Shown here one piece after another: positions 49,480 to 58,428 of a stretch of 58,428 nucleotides of DNA; positions within the stretch are counted from its first letter, which is position 1; every line of letters begins with the position of its first letter. The notes beneath the pieces were generated by a model. It was not told the origin of the DNA. It searched no databases and saw nothing but the letters and a program-made list of their open reading frames with translations. The translations under genes were made by a program, and so were the position numbers. The stretch is from NCBI GenBank assembly GCA_022562795.1, contig JADFOP010000009.1:1-58428 (forward strand), given 5' to 3'. This DNA comes from Nitrospinota bacterium (GTDB lineage: Bacteria > JADFOP01).

Positions 49480-50672
49480 GCCCCGTCCTCTACCAGGAGC
49501 TCGTCCAGAACCCCGACGGCCCGGTCCACATCAGCCTCGGTGATGACCAGTGGAGGCAGAAAGCGCCAGACCGTTTCCCTGGGACAATTGATGATAACCC
49601 CTCGCTCTAGGGCCTTGAGAAGGAAGGGCCGGGCGTCCCGGTCGAGCTCTACACCTATCATGAGACCCAGGCCGCGCACCTCGCGGACTGCCTGGTGGCG
49701 GGCTTGAAGCTCTTCCAGCCGCTGCCGAAAGTAGGCCCCCACTTTTCGAGCGTTGGCCATCAACTGCTCGGTCTCCAGTGTCTCCAGTGCGGCCAGGGCC
49801 GCAGCGCAGACCAGGGGGTTGCCTCCAAAGGTCGAAGCATGCGTTCCTGGGCCCAGGTGCTGGGCGAGATCGTCCGTCGTCAACATCGCTCCAATCGGCA
49901 CTCCACCGCCGAGCGATTTCGCTACGGTCATGATGTGCGGGGGAGCGCCAAACGCCTCGTAGGCGAAGAGGTGGCCTGTGCGCCCGAAGCCGGTCTGAAT
50001 TTCGTCGTAGACAAGCAGAAGGTCTCGGGCATCACAGAGGCGCCGAAGTCCGGGTAGGTAACCCTCGTCGGGGACAATTACCCCTCCCTCGCCCTGGATC
50101 GGCTCCACTAACACTGCGCAGGTCCGCTCCGTCACAGCCGCCTCCAGCGCCGGGAGGTCATTGAAGGGAACGAATCGAAAGCCTTCCAGCAAGGGCTCGA
50201 AGTCCTCGCGCACCTTGGCCTGGCCCGTGGCCGAAAGAGTCGCCATCGTGCGGCCGTGGAAGGAGTTTTCCATGACGAGGATTTCGTGGCGGCCGGGACC
50301 ATAGCGGTCTCGGCCCGCTTTTCGGGCAAGCTTGATGGCCGCCTCGTTGGCTTCGGCGCCCGAGTTGCAAAAGAAGGCCCGCTCGGCGAAGGAGCGCTCG
50401 ACCAACGCTTCGGCCAGGCGCACCTGCTCTTCGATGTGGTAGAGGTTGCTGACGTGGAGCAGCCTGGAGGCTTGGTGGGCGATGGCCTCTACCACCCGGG
50501 GGTGGCAGTGGCCTAGATTGCTGGTGCCGAGCCCCGCGGCGAGGTCGAGATACTCCTTACCGTCGGCGTCCCAGACGGTGGCTCCCTCGCCCCTGACGAT
50601 GGCCACCGGATAACGGCTATAAGTGGGAACGAGAACGCGCGCTGCGCGCTCCATGATCTCTTGGGTATTCAT
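49476..50672 (-). CDS. argD: Acetylornithine aminotransferase
   Basis: A PLP enzyme of class III that converts N-acetylglutamate semialdehyde to N-acetylornithine. In 398 residues: VRGEGATVWDADGKEYLDLAAG near 24-46, FFCNSGAEANEAAIKLAR near 100-117, the PLP Asp in LLVYDEIQTGFGRTGHLFAYE near 220-240, and the Lys in MTVAKSLGGGVPIGAML near 250-267. It may also serve as succinyldiaminopimelate aminotransferase. It starts seven bases after argB. Confidence 0.95.
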   Translation of the reverse strand: MNTQEIMERAARVLVPTYSRYPVAIVRGEGATVWDADGKEYLDLAAGLGTSNLGHCHPRVVEAIAHQASRLLHVSNLYHIEEQVRLAEALVERSFAERAFFCNSGAEANEAAIKLARKAGRDRYGPGRHEILVMENSFHGRTMATLSATGQAKVREDFEPLLEGFRFVPFNDLPALEAAVTERTCAVLVEPIQGEGGVIVPDEGYLPGLRRLCDARDLLLVYDEIQTGFGRTGHLFAYEAFGAPPHIMTVAKSLGGGVPIGAMLTTDDLAQHLGPGTHASTFGGNPLVCAAALAALETLETEQLMANARKVGAYFRQRLEELQARHQAVREVRGLGLMIGVELDRDARPFLLKALERGVIINCPRETVWRFLPPLVITEADVDRAVGVLDELLVEDGA

Positions 50673-50679
50673 GACCTGC

Positions 50680-51582
50680 TCACTGATCGGGAGACTTGTC
50701 GAGGATCTCGGTACCGATACCCGCGTCGGTGAAAAGCTCTAGGACGAGGGAGTGAGGGATCCGCCCGTCGATGATGTGGGTCTTAGGCACCCCGCCTTCG
50801 AGTGCATCGAGGCATGCCTTGACTTTGGGCACCATCCCGGTATTGATGACCCCCTCGGCGATGAGCCGCTCGCTCTCGGCTCGGGTGAGGGTCGAGAGCA
50901 GTGCATCATCGCGGCCGAGGATGCCCTCGACGTCACTGAGTAGGATGAACCGCTCGGCTCCGAGTGCCACGGCAATGGTTGAGGCCACGTGGTCGGCGTT
51001 GATGTTGAAGGCCCCGCCATCCTCGCCCACTCCCACCGGGGCCACGATCGGGATGAACCGAGACCCTTCGAGGTCCTTGAGGACATCGGGGTTGATGGCC
51101 TCGACCTCACCGACCCGTCCCAGGTCGATAATCTCCGGCGGGCCCGGCTCTTCCGTGGGCTTTGTCAAGGCAAGCTTCCGGGCCCGGATGAGCCCTTCGT
51201 CTTTGCCGCTGAGCCCAACGGCGTCGCCTCCGTAGGCGTTGATGCTCTCCACAATTGACTTGTTGACCTGGCCGACGAGCACCATCTCCACAACGTTCAT
51301 CGTCTCGTCATCGGTCACCCGCAGCCCCTCGACGAAGCGGGGCTCCATACCTAGCTGCTCCATGACCTGGCCGATCTGAGGCCCTCCCCCGTGGACGACG
51401 ATTGGGTAAATGCCGACCGCCTGAAGGAGGATGACATCCGTGGCGAAGGACTTCTTCAGCTCCTCTTCCACCATGGCGGCCCCACCGTACTTGATGACCA
51501 TGGTTTTGCCGAAAAACCGGCGGAAGTAGGGAAGTGCCTCGACGAGGATGGCTGCCTTCTGGTGGGCTGATATGCCGGGCAT
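50680..51582 (-). CDS. argB: Acetylglutamate kinase
   Basis: Phosphorylates N-acetylglutamate. The 300-residue protein has KTMVIKYGGAAM near 26-37, VVHGGGPQIGQVM near 62-74, LSGKDEGLIRARKL near 128, and the C-terminal YSV-type end replaced by GIGTEILDKSPDQ. The N-terminus is long enough for the arginine-sensitive hexameric type, so feedback inhibition by arginine is likely. ATG 51582 follows hslU by 17 bases. Confidence 0.95.
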   Translation of the reverse strand: MPGISAHQKAAILVEALPYFRRFFGKTMVIKYGGAAMVEEELKKSFATDVILLQAVGIYPIVVHGGGPQIGQVMEQLGMEPRFVEGLRVTDDETMNVVEMVLVGQVNKSIVESINAYGGDAVGLSGKDEGLIRARKLALTKPTEEPGPPEIIDLGRVGEVEAINPDVLKDLEGSRFIPIVAPVGVGEDGGAFNINADHVASTIAVALGAERFILLSDVEGILGRDDALLSTLTRAESERLIAEGVINTGMVPKVKACLDALEGGVPKTHIIDGRIPHSLVLELFTDAGIGTEILDKSPDQ

Positions 51583-51599
51583 GTCTCTCCCCTTCGACG

Positions 51600-52958
51600 C
51601 TAAAGGATGTAGCGGCTCAGGTCTTCGTCCTTGATTATGGCCTCCAGCTTCTTTCGCACATACGGGGCGTCGATGAGAATCTCCTCTCCCCGCCGCTCGG
51701 GGGCCTCGAAGGAGATCTCTTCGAAGAGCCGTTCCATGATGGTGTGGAGTCGGCGGGCTCCGATGTTCTCGGTGCGTGTGTTTACCAACTCAGCCATACT
51801 GGCGATCTCCTCCACGGCGTCCTCGGTGATCGTCGCCCGCACTCCCTCGGTTCCCATCAGTGCCATGTACTGCTTGGTCAGCGCGTTGGCGGGCTCGGTT
51901 AGAATGCGGATGAACTCGGCCTTATGGAGGCTCTCGAGCTCGACTCGAATTGGAAAGCGTCCCTGGAGTTCGGGCACCAGGTCGCTAGGCTTGGCCGAGT
52001 GGAAGGCCCCGGCGGCGATGAAGAGGATGTGGTCTGTCTTCACGGGGCCGTATTTCGTCATGACCGTGGAGCCTTCGACGATCGGAAGCAGATCCCGCTG
52101 CACACCCTCCCGGGAGACGTCAGGTCCGCCGTAGGTTCCCTCCCGGCCTGCAATTTTATCAATCTCGTCAAGGAAGATGATGCCTGATTGCTCGACCCGC
52201 TCCACGGCCTGGCGGGTGACCTTATCCATGTCGATGAGCTTATCCGCCTCTTCCTGTATGAGAATGTCCCGGGCCTCGGCCACCGTTACCATCCGGGCCT
52301 TCTTGCGTTGTGGCATGAAGCCGCTCAGCATATCTTTTATCTGGTGCTCCATATCTTCCATTCCGGAGCCGGCCAGTGCATGGATGAAGGGGCTCTGTGT
52401 CTCGGTCACTTCGACCTCCACCTCCCGCTCGTCCAGGTGGCCCTCTTTCAGCAATCGTCGGACTTTTTCACGGGTCGAGGACGGGGCCTGCTCGGCTGGT
52501 GGATCGGGCCCGACGCCCGTCTGTTGGGGAGGGGATATGGGAGTAGGCGGCAACAGCATGTCTAAGAGCCGCTCCTCGGCCCTCCGTACCGCATCGGGCT
52601 CGACGGCTTCGATCATCTCCTTGCGAACCATATTTCTGGAAAGCTCGGTTAAGTCCCTTATCATACTCTCGACGTCGCGGCCCACATAGCCTACCTCGGT
52701 GAACTTGCTAGCCTCAACCTTCGTAAACGGGCTCCGGGTAAGCCGCGCCAGGCGCCGGGCGATTTCGGTCTTGCCAACCCCGGTGGGCCCGATCATGATG
52801 ATGTTCTTCGGCGCAACCTCTTCTCTAAGCTCCGGCTCAAGCTGCTGGCGTCGCCACCGGTTTCTAAGCGCAATGGCTACCGCCCGCTTGGCGTCGGCCT
52901 GGCCTATTATGTACTTGTCCAGCTCTTGGACAATCTGTCTCGGTGTGAGTTGATCCAT
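51600..52958 (-). CDS. hslU: HslUV protease ATPase subunit
   Basis: AAA+ unfoldase that feeds substrate into the HslV peptidase. 452 residues: the Walker A motif [18 protein letters not shown] near 54, [18 protein letters not shown] near 77-94, the I-domain from about 110-240 with a proline-rich stretch, Walker [17 protein letters not shown] near 250-265, the pore GYVG motif included above, and the C-terminal I[10 protein letters not shown] tail that docks into HslV. It starts five bases after hslV's stop. Confidence 0.96.
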   Translation of the reverse strand: MDQLTPRQIVQELDKYIIGQADAKRAVAIALRNRWRRQQLEPELREEVAPKNIIMIGPTGVGKTEIARRLARLTRSPFTKVEASKFTEVGYVGRDVESMIRDLTELSRNMVRKEMIEAVEPDAVRRAEERLLDMLLPPTPISPPQQTGVGPDPPAEQAPSSTREKVRRLLKEGHLDEREVEVEVTETQSPFIHALAGSGMEDMEHQIKDMLSGFMPQRKKARMVTVAEARDILIQEEADKLIDMDKVTRQAVERVEQSGIIFLDEIDKIAGREGTYGGPDVSREGVQRDLLPIVEGSTVMTKYGPVKTDHILFIAAGAFHSAKPSDLVPELQGRFPIRVELESLHKAEFIRILTEPANALTKQYMALMGTEGVRATITEDAVEEIASMAELVNTRTENIGARRLHTIMERLFEEISFEAPERRGEEILIDAPYVRKKLEAIIKDEDLSRYIL

Positions 52959-52963
52959 CTTCC

Positions 52964-53497
52964 CTACTCCGCCTTCAGCTCCAGGAGGGTGACGCGATCG
53001 TTGGTGTAAACATCCAGGGTCGCAGCAACAGCCATAGCCTCTTCGACTATCGCCCGGGCCGGAAGGTTCGTGTTGGCGAGAAGCGCTCTTGCCGCGGCGG
53101 TGGCGTACGGTCCACCAGAGCCGATGCCGATGATCCCGTCGTCGGGCTCGATGACGTCCCCCGTCCCAGACAGCAGGAAGCTATTTTTCCTGTCGGCGAC
53201 CGCCAAAAGGGCCTCCAGGCGCCTCAGCACCCGGTCGGTCCGCCACTCCTTGGCGAGCTCCACCGCCGCCCGCGGAAGGTTGCCCCGGAACTCCTCGAGC
53301 TTTGCCTCGAAGCGGCCCAGCAGGGCGAGGGCATCGGCCGCCGTCCCGGCGAACCCCACCAGGACGTTATCCCCGTACATGAGGCGCACCTTGCTGGCGC
53401 CGTGCTTCACGGCCGTCTGGCCGAAGGAGACCTGGCCGTCGCTGGCCATTGCGACCGCCCCGTCGCGGTGCATACAACAGATGGTAGTGGCGCGCAT
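52964..53497 (-). CDS. hslV: HslUV protease peptidase subunit
   Basis: Proteasome-like threonine peptidase, 177 residues. The start ATG 53497 (next to a GTG at 53500) gives [13 protein letters not shown]; the catalytic Thr is residue 4 or 5, exposed by removal of the short leader. The family signature continues [19 protein letters not shown] and [23 protein letters not shown]. It lies between xerC and hslU with short gaps. Confidence 0.95.
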   Translation of the reverse strand: MRATTICCMHRDGAVAMASDGQVSFGQTAVKHGASKVRLMYGDNVLVGFAGTAADALALLGRFEAKLEEFRGNLPRAAVELAKEWRTDRVLRRLEALLAVADRKNSFLLSGTGDVIEPDDGIIGIGSGGPYATAAARALLANTNLPARAIVEEAMAVAATLDVYTNDRVTLLELKAE

Positions 53498-53506
53498 CAC
53501 GCCGCC

Positions 53507-54433
53507 TTACTCCTTCCGGGCCCGGGGATGGGCCGAATCGTAGACCGCCATGATGCGGTCGGTGGAGACGTGTGTGTATTGCTGGGTTGTCGCCAAGGAG
53601 GCGTGGCCCAGCAGCTCCTGGATGACCCGGAGGTCCATGCCCGCATCGAGCAGGTGTGTGGCGAAAGCGTGCCGAAGCGTGTGGGGGCTCATGGCACGCG
53701 GAACACCGCTCACCCGGAGGTACTTATTTACGAGAAAAGCAACTCCACGTGAGGTGAGGCGCCCCCCCCTCTGGTTGACGAAGAGGGCATTCTCATCGCC
53801 GAGGCCCCTTCCGGCGAGGAGCGCCTTCCTGCCGGGCAGATAGCGCTCCACCGCTTGGCATGCCTCCCGACCTACGGGCACGATGCGCTCCTTACGCCCC
53901 TTGCCCACCACCTTAACGTAGCGGTGGGATAGGTTTATGTCCTCGACGTCGAGGGACACCAACTCGCTGAGGCGAAGTCCCGACGCGTAAAACAGCTCCA
54001 GCATGGCCACGTCCCGGACGAGAAACCCACTGCCGGCCCTGGGAGAGGCAAGGAGCCGGTCCACATCATCGTAGGTCACCACCGGGGGAAGCAGTTTCGG
54101 CTGCTTCGGGCTCGCCACTTCCAGGGCGGGATTGGTCTTAACCGCCCCCTCCCGCTTGCACCATCGGAAGAAGGTCCTCAGGACAGCAAGTTTGCGGCCC
54201 TGAGAGCTGGCTGCCCGGCCCTCGCGATAGAGCCACCCTAGATACGCCCTGACGACCCGAAGGTCAACGTCTCCCGGAGCGACCCCCGCCGCCTCGTCGG
54301 CCTCAACAAGGGGCGAGGAGACGCAGAAGGCGACGAACTGTCGCAAATCACTGCCGTAGGAACGTCGGGTATGGACCGATGCGTTTCGCTCCACCGCCAG
54401 GTAGCGGTCGAAGTCGGCGAGAAGCTCCTCCAT
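53507..54433 (-). CDS. xerC: Tyrosine recombinase XerC
   Basis: Resolves chromosome dimers at dif together with XerD. 308 residues from the ATG at 54433, which has GAGGG upstream; an in-frame ATG four codons earlier is possible. The N-terminal SAM-like domain is LADFDRYLAVERNASVHTRRSY. The catalytic residues are Arg in YASGLRLSELVSLDVED near 148, Lys in GKGRKERIVPVG near 172, His/Arg in SPHTLRHAFATHLL near 245, His in LLGHASLATTQQYTHVS near 268, and Tyr in the same segment. Its place between trmFO and hslV is the usual order in many bacteria. Confidence 0.94.
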   Translation of the reverse strand: MEELLADFDRYLAVERNASVHTRRSYGSDLRQFVAFCVSSPLVEADEAAGVAPGDVDLRVVRAYLGWLYREGRAASSQGRKLAVLRTFFRWCKREGAVKTNPALEVASPKQPKLLPPVVTYDDVDRLLASPRAGSGFLVRDVAMLELFYASGLRLSELVSLDVEDINLSHRYVKVVGKGRKERIVPVGREACQAVERYLPGRKALLAGRGLGDENALFVNQRGGRLTSRGVAFLVNKYLRVSGVPRAMSPHTLRHAFATHLLDAGMDLRVIQELLGHASLATTQQYTHVSTDRIMAVYDSAHPRARKE

Positions 54434-54476
54434 ACGGGCCCTCATCCCGGGCGAAGGCTGGCGCTAAAGCTTTACT

Positions 54477-55811
54477 CTACAACATTGTAGACTGTTTTCG
54501 AAGGCCCGTCAAGCAACTGTTCCGGAAGGTTTTAGCCACAGCCTCGGCCCTGGCGGCCACCGCCGCCCGGGCAGCCTTCTTTGGCCGAACGCGCTCGCTC
54601 AAAGGGGGGAAGAGGCCGAAGTTGATATTCATCGGCTGGAAGGTCTTGGGTGCTGCTCGGCTAAGGTAGCCCAGTATCGCCCCGAACGCCGTCTCGGGAG
54701 GGAAGACGGCCGGTGGGAGACCATCGTAGAGGCGGGCCGCATTGAGCCCCGCCACGAGCCCCGTGGCCGCGCTCTCCAGGTAGCCCTCCACCCCCGTCAG
54801 CTGGCCGGCGCAGAAGAGGTCGGGCCGGCGACGGAAAGCAAGCCCAGGGCCAAGGACCGCCGGCGCGTTGAGGTAGGTGTTGCGGTGGACCATCCCGTAT
54901 CGGAGGAACTCGGCTTCGCCCAGGCCCGGGATGAGGCGAAATATGCGGGCCTGCTCGCCCCACTTGAGCTTCGTCTGAAAGCCAACCAGGTTGTAGGCGC
55001 TGCCGGGGGCGTCCTCGCGGCGAAGCTGGACGACGGCGTGGGGGGTGCGGCCGTCGCGGACGAGGCCGACGGGTTTCATGGGGCCGTAGCGCAGGGTCTC
55101 TCGACCCCGGCTCGCCATCTCCTCGATGGGCAGGCAGCCCTCGAAGAAGAGAGCCTCCTCGAAGGGGTGGGGGGCGTAGGTCTCCCCGCTCACAAGAGCC
55201 TCGTAAAAGTCGTCGTAGTCGGCTTCGGTGAGGGGGCAGTTGAGGTAGTCGTCCGTGCCACCCTTCCCGTAGCGGGAAGCGAAGTAGGCCACCTCGTAGT
55301 CGATGGACTCCCCGTCCACGATGGGGCTGATGGCGTCGTAGAAGTAGAGGAACTCGTCGCCCGTAAGCTCCGCCAGGGCCTCGCTCATAGCCTGCGATGT
55401 AAGCGGCCCGGTGGCGATGATAACCGGCCCCTCGGAGGGGAGCTCCCGGACCTCCTCGCGGTGAAGTGTGATGAGGGGATGGCCCACAACGGCCTCGGTC
55501 ATTGTTTGAGCGAAGCGCTCCCGGTCGACGGCAAGCGCCTGACCGGCTGGGACGCGGGTTGCATCGGCCGCCGCCATGACAATTGAGCCCCAAAGCCTCA
55601 TCTCCTCCTTAAGAATGCCCGGGGCACTGGTTGGCGAGGCGGATTTCAAGGAGTTGGAGCACACCAACTCGGCGAGCATGTCGGTTGTGTGAGCCGGGGT
55701 TGTCCGGGAAGGCCGCATTTCGTAGAGGGCCACTGGAACGCCCTGGCTCGCGGCCTGCCAGGCAGCCTCGCAGCCGGCGAGACCTCCACCGATAATACGA
55801 ATTGGCTCCAT
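54477..55811 (-). CDS. trmFO: Methylenetetrahydrofolate-tRNA-(uracil-5-)-methyltransferase
   Basis: FAD- and folate-dependent enzyme that makes the T in the tRNA T-loop (position 54). 444 residues from ATG 55811, which overlaps the topA stop (TGATG). It begins IRIIGGGLAGCEAAWQAASQG, the FAD-binding glycine loop, then TDMLAELVCSNSLKSASP near 54-71. The C-terminal YRGLPPAVFPPETAFGAILGYL-like end is also present as YDGLPPAVFPPETAFG. A longer open frame to 55967 runs into topA and is not used. Bacteria with trmFO usually lack trmA. Confidence 0.95.
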   Translation of the reverse strand: MEPIRIIGGGLAGCEAAWQAASQGVPVALYEMRPSRTTPAHTTDMLAELVCSNSLKSASPTSAPGILKEEMRLWGSIVMAAADATRVPAGQALAVDRERFAQTMTEAVVGHPLITLHREEVRELPSEGPVIIATGPLTSQAMSEALAELTGDEFLYFYDAISPIVDGESIDYEVAYFASRYGKGGTDDYLNCPLTEADYDDFYEALVSGETYAPHPFEEALFFEGCLPIEEMASRGRETLRYGPMKPVGLVRDGRTPHAVVQLRREDAPGSAYNLVGFQTKLKWGEQARIFRLIPGLGEAEFLRYGMVHRNTYLNAPAVLGPGLAFRRRPDLFCAGQLTGVEGYLESAATGLVAGLNAARLYDGLPPAVFPPETAFGAILGYLSRAAPKTFQPMNINFGLFPPLSERVRPKKAARAAVAARAEAVAKTFRNSCLTGLRKQSTML

Positions 55812-58060
55812 CAGGCAACGGCTGAGTGCGGCTGGGTGTGGCCGCACCCCTTGGTCGGGCAGCGTGCGGAGGCCTGGCCGGACCGGTTGACCCTCTCGAC
55901 AAGGTAGGGCGACCCGCAATGTGGGCACGCCTCGGGGATGGGACGTTGCCAGGCGGCGAATCGGCAATCAGGATAGTTACTGCACCCGTAGAAGAGCTTG
56001 CCACGGCGGGAGTGCCGCTCGATGAGCTCTCCGCCGCATCCCTCCTCAGGACAAGCCATCCCTATAGTCTTGGGCTTCACGTAGCGACACTCGGGGTAGG
56101 ACGAGCAGGCGATGAAGGGGCCGAACCGGCCCTTGCGCACAGCCAGGGAGGCCCCACACTTGGGGCATGGGCCCTCGTCTGGCGCTATCTCTGGCCCGCC
56201 GCTTTCAGACGGTTTGGCGTCGAGGTCCCGAGTGTTCCGACAATCCGGGTAGTCCGAGCAAGCAAGGAATCGGCCGTACTTGCCCCATCGTTTCACCATG
56301 GGGCTTGAGCATTCCTCGCAGACTTCGTCGGTCGGCTCCACCTCTTCCTTGAGGTTTTTCATCTGGACTTCGGCCTTTTCCAGTCGCTCGGCGAAGGGCA
56401 CGTAGAAGGCTTCCAGGATCTCGACCCAATCCTTTTTCCCCTCCTCAATTTCGTCCAGGGCCTCCTCCATGTTGGCTGTGAACTCCACGTCCAGCAGGTC
56501 GGGAAAGCTCTTCACCAACAGGTCGGTCACCGTGAGGCCAAGCTCCGTTGGCATGAAGCGGCGATTTTCCACCTCCACGTACTCTCGGTCCTTAATGATG
56601 CTGAGGATGGAGGCGTAGGTGCTGGGCCGCCCGATGCCCTTCTCCTCGAGGACCCGCACCAGGGACGCTTCTGAGTAGCGGGGAGGCGGCTGGGTGAAGT
56701 GCTGGTTTGGAGTGAGCTCGCGAAGGGTGAGCCGCTCTCCGGCCTCCAGGGGCGGAAGGGCCTTGTCGGCCTCCTCCTCGCCGTTGTCCCGCCCCTCGGT
56801 GTATATCTTGGTGAAGCCGGGGAACTTGACAGCACGGCCGGTGGCCCGAAAGCCAAGCTCGCGTGCGGTGATCTCGACGGTCGTCTGATCGAACACGGCC
56901 GGGGCCATCTGGCTTGAGACGAACCGCTGCCAGATGAGCTGGTAGAGGCGCCACTCGGGCTCGCCGATGAGACCGCGGAGCCGCTCAGGCGTCCGCTCCA
57001 CATCGGTGGGGCGGATGGCCTCGTGCGCCTCCTGGGCCCTGCGACGGGCCTTGTAGACGGGCGGGCGGGCCGGCAGGTAGTTCTCGCCATAAGTTTGGGT
57101 GATGTAGGCGCGGGCGGCCGCTTGTGCCTCGGCGCTGACCCTGGGGGAATCGGTCCGCATATAGGTAATGAGGCCCACGGCCCCTTCCTCGCCTAGCTCG
57201 AGGCCCTCGTAGAGGCGCTGGGCCAAAGCCATAGTGCGGGCCGCTGAGAACCACAGCTTACGGGCGGCCTCCTGCTGGAGGGAGGCGGTGATGAAGGGTG
57301 CGACGGGATTGCGCCGCCGCTCCTTCTTCTCCACATTGGCCACCACGTAGTCGGCCCCCTCGAGGGCATCGAGAACCGCCCGGGCATCGGCCTCGGTGGC
57401 GAGCGCCGGCTTGTCCTCTCCAACCCTAACGAGCTTGGACGTGAAGGCGGGTGGCTTGGAGCCTTCGAGGGCGGCCTCGATCGTCCAGTACTCCTCGGTG
57501 ACGAAGGCCCGTATCTCGCGCTCTCGGTCGCATACGAGCCGCAGGGCCACCGACTGGACTCGCCCTGCGGAGAGCCCCCTCTTGACTTTGTCCCAAAGCA
57601 ACGGACTTATCTTGTAGCCCACGAGGCGGTCGAGGATTCGCCGGGCCTGCTGGGCGTTAACTTTGTCGAGGTCGATCTGGCCCGGATTGTCGAAGGCCTC
57701 CTTGACGGCCCTCGGGGTGATTTCGTTGAAGAGTACCCGGTGGATAGCCTGGGGGCCTTTGGTCTCTATCTCCTGTAAGACGTGCCAGGCGATGGCCTCG
57801 CCCTCCCGGTCCGGGTCCGGAGCGAGGAAGACCGCCTCGGCTCCCTTGGCCGCCTTCCGGAGCTCAGCAAGCGCCTTGCCTTTTCCCCTGATTACTTGAT
57901 AATGGGGCTTGAATGCGTTTTCAACCTCTACTCCGAGGCTCGATTTCGGCAGGTCCCTTACGTGTCCCATTGAGGCCTTGACCGTGTAGTCCTTGCCCAA
58001 GTACCGCTTCAGAGTCCGGGCCTTGGCCGGTGATTCGACGATGACGAGACGCTTTGCCAT
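55811..58060 (-). CDS. topA: DNA topoisomerase I
   Basis: Type IA topoisomerase that relaxes negative supercoils. 749 residues. The TOPRIM domain begins RLVIVESPAKARTLKRYLG near residue 4 and includes LAPDPDREGEAIAWHVL near 95-110. The active-site Tyr is in VGLITYMRTDSPRVS near 302. From about 580 there are four C-terminal zinc-ribbon modules, each with two Cys pairs: CEECSSPMVKRWGKYG, CPKCGASLAVRKGRFG, CPEEGCGGELIERHSRRG and CPHCGSPYLVERV. It starts nine bases after dprA and is translationally coupled to trmFO. Confidence 0.96.
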   Translation of the reverse strand: MAKRLVIVESPAKARTLKRYLGKDYTVKASMGHVRDLPKSSLGVEVENAFKPHYQVIRGKGKALAELRKAAKGAEAVFLAPDPDREGEAIAWHVLQEIETKGPQAIHRVLFNEITPRAVKEAFDNPGQIDLDKVNAQQARRILDRLVGYKISPLLWDKVKRGLSAGRVQSVALRLVCDREREIRAFVTEEYWTIEAALEGSKPPAFTSKLVRVGEDKPALATEADARAVLDALEGADYVVANVEKKERRRNPVAPFITASLQQEAARKLWFSAARTMALAQRLYEGLELGEEGAVGLITYMRTDSPRVSAEAQAAARAYITQTYGENYLPARPPVYKARRRAQEAHEAIRPTDVERTPERLRGLIGEPEWRLYQLIWQRFVSSQMAPAVFDQTTVEITARELGFRATGRAVKFPGFTKIYTEGRDNGEEEADKALPPLEAGERLTLRELTPNQHFTQPPPRYSEASLVRVLEEKGIGRPSTYASILSIIKDREYVEVENRRFMPTELGLTVTDLLVKSFPDLLDVEFTANMEEALDEIEEGKKDWVEILEAFYVPFAERLEKAEVQMKNLKEEVEPTDEVCEECSSPMVKRWGKYGRFLACSDYPDCRNTRDLDAKPSESGGPEIAPDEGPCPKCGASLAVRKGRFGPFIACSSYPECRYVKPKTIGMACPEEGCGGELIERHSRRGKLFYGCSNYPDCRFAAWQRPIPEACPHCGSPYLVERVNRSGQASARCPTKGCGHTQPHSAVA

Positions 58061-58069
58061 TGGGAGACC

Positions 58070-58428
58070 TCAGTGGTGGGCGCGGGGCAGGGGCGGGGCG
58101 CCTCCGGCAGTCGGGCCCGGGCCGTAGCAGCTGTCGGGCCCTCGGGCCACAAGACCTTTGAGTTCCAGTTGCACTAGAAGCCCTGAGACGGCGCTCGGGG
58201 CCAGTCCACTCTCTTCTATCATCCTATCTATAGGACGAGGCTCTTCTTGAATCAAGGCCAAAAGCGCCCGCTCAGACGCCGAGACCCGTGGAGCGGGTGG
58301 GACGAGGACGCTCGCGGGCTCCGGCTCGGATGTTGAAACTCCCTCAGCCGCCTGGGCCTCTTCGAGCATTGCGCGGAAATGGAGCGGAAGCGCATCGATG
58401 ATGTCTTCGACCCCCTCAACGAGGGTCG
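58070..58428 (-). CDS. dprA: DNA processing protein DprA, C-terminal part (cut by window edge)
   Basis: The frame enters from the right edge with TLVEGVEDIIDALPLHFRAM, the end of the DprA Rossmann core (the usual form is G-A-x-L-V-x-x-x-x-D-I-L). A linker follows, then the C-terminal winged-helix domain: SERALLALIQEEPRPIDRMIEESGLAPSAV and LELKGLVARGPDSCYG. DprA loads RecA on single-stranded DNA in transformation. It is the first visible gene of the operon with topA. Confidence 0.88.
   Translation of the reverse strand, partial: TLVEGVEDIIDALPLHFRAMLEEAQAAEGVSTSEPEPASVLVPPAPRVSASERALLALIQEEPRPIDRMIEESGLAPSAVSGLLVQLELKGLVARGPDSCYGPGPTAGGAPPLPRAHH

Noticed and set aside
54661-55593. A 310-codon frame inside trmFO in another phase.
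   Set aside because: Arg/Gly/Pro-rich shadow sequence; the trmFO frame carries all family motifs.
1-58428. tRNA, rRNA or integrase-type attachment sites.
   Set aside because: No cloverleaf, rRNA core sequence or integrase was recognised; the only tyrosine recombinase is the housekeeping xerC.

Overview
The window is a GC-rich bacterial chromosome segment with tightly packed operons. The cell is Gram-negative: the segment encodes AsmA-like and LolA-like envelope proteins, two lipoproteins with clear lipoboxes and a periplasmic lytic transglycosylase. The block dprA-topA-trmFO-xerC-hslV-hslU-argB-argD-argF-argG, the subunits of a respiratory complex I and the mix of other genes suggest a free-living respiratory lineage near the old Deltaproteobacteria, Nitrospinota or Tectomicrobia. 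Sequence alone does not let me name the genus.

Layout. 1-1.85 kb: the start of a TPR protein and an acyl-CoA synthetase, both on the minus strand. 2.0-6.2 kb: an accessory island. It has a RAYT-type (REP-associated) transposase fused in frame to the C-terminal end of a phage tail-tip protein, several short TCCGCCT-N-AGGCGGA palindromes, a truncated duplicate of a gene start, a small MITE-like element, and four phage-like genes. One of these is a LamG-domain protein followed by twenty exact 14-residue repeats, interrupted by an apparent -1 frameshift. 6.2-12.6 kb: a giant AsmA-family protein with gshB (minus), and gshA diverging from gshB with good promoters on both strands. 12.6-20.7 kb: a promoter and a terminator-like leader, then nuoE-nuoF-nuoJ-K-L-M-N; nuoA-D, G, H and I are absent. 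20.7-23 kb: a LolA-like periplasmic protein and a long class II aldolase. 23-25.3 kb: a structured leader and an RNase E/G gene whose basic tail seems to continue in another frame, closed by a strong terminator. 25.4-29.5 kb: a cation/Ca2+ exchanger, an MltD-like lipoprotein transglycosylase and a deoxyhypusine synthase-like protein. 29.7-33.3 kb: hydantoinase/oxoprolinase subunits A and B. 33.4-39.6 kb: a B12-binding radical SAM enzyme with a GT4 glycosyltransferase, cysE with a cysteine desulfurase, and a two-gene ABC-2 exporter. 39.6-47.2 kb: envelope lipoprotein, secreted BFN-PDZ fusion, coiled-coil protein, DMT exporter, LysR regulator, CoA-binding protein, sugar-nucleotide-type nucleotidyltransferase, EF-Tu-domain-2-like miniprotein and FAD oxidoreductase. 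47.3-58.4 kb: the minus-strand operon from dprA to argG.

How the genes fit together. gshA, gshB, cysE and the desulfurase give a cysteine/glutathione/sulfur-transfer theme, and HyuAB could act on oxoproline or a hydantoin. The arg genes supply four of the eight arginine steps. No rRNA, tRNA or CRISPR array was recognised. The most unusual material is in the 2.0-6.2 kb island and in the two leader regions before nuoE and before the RNase gene.
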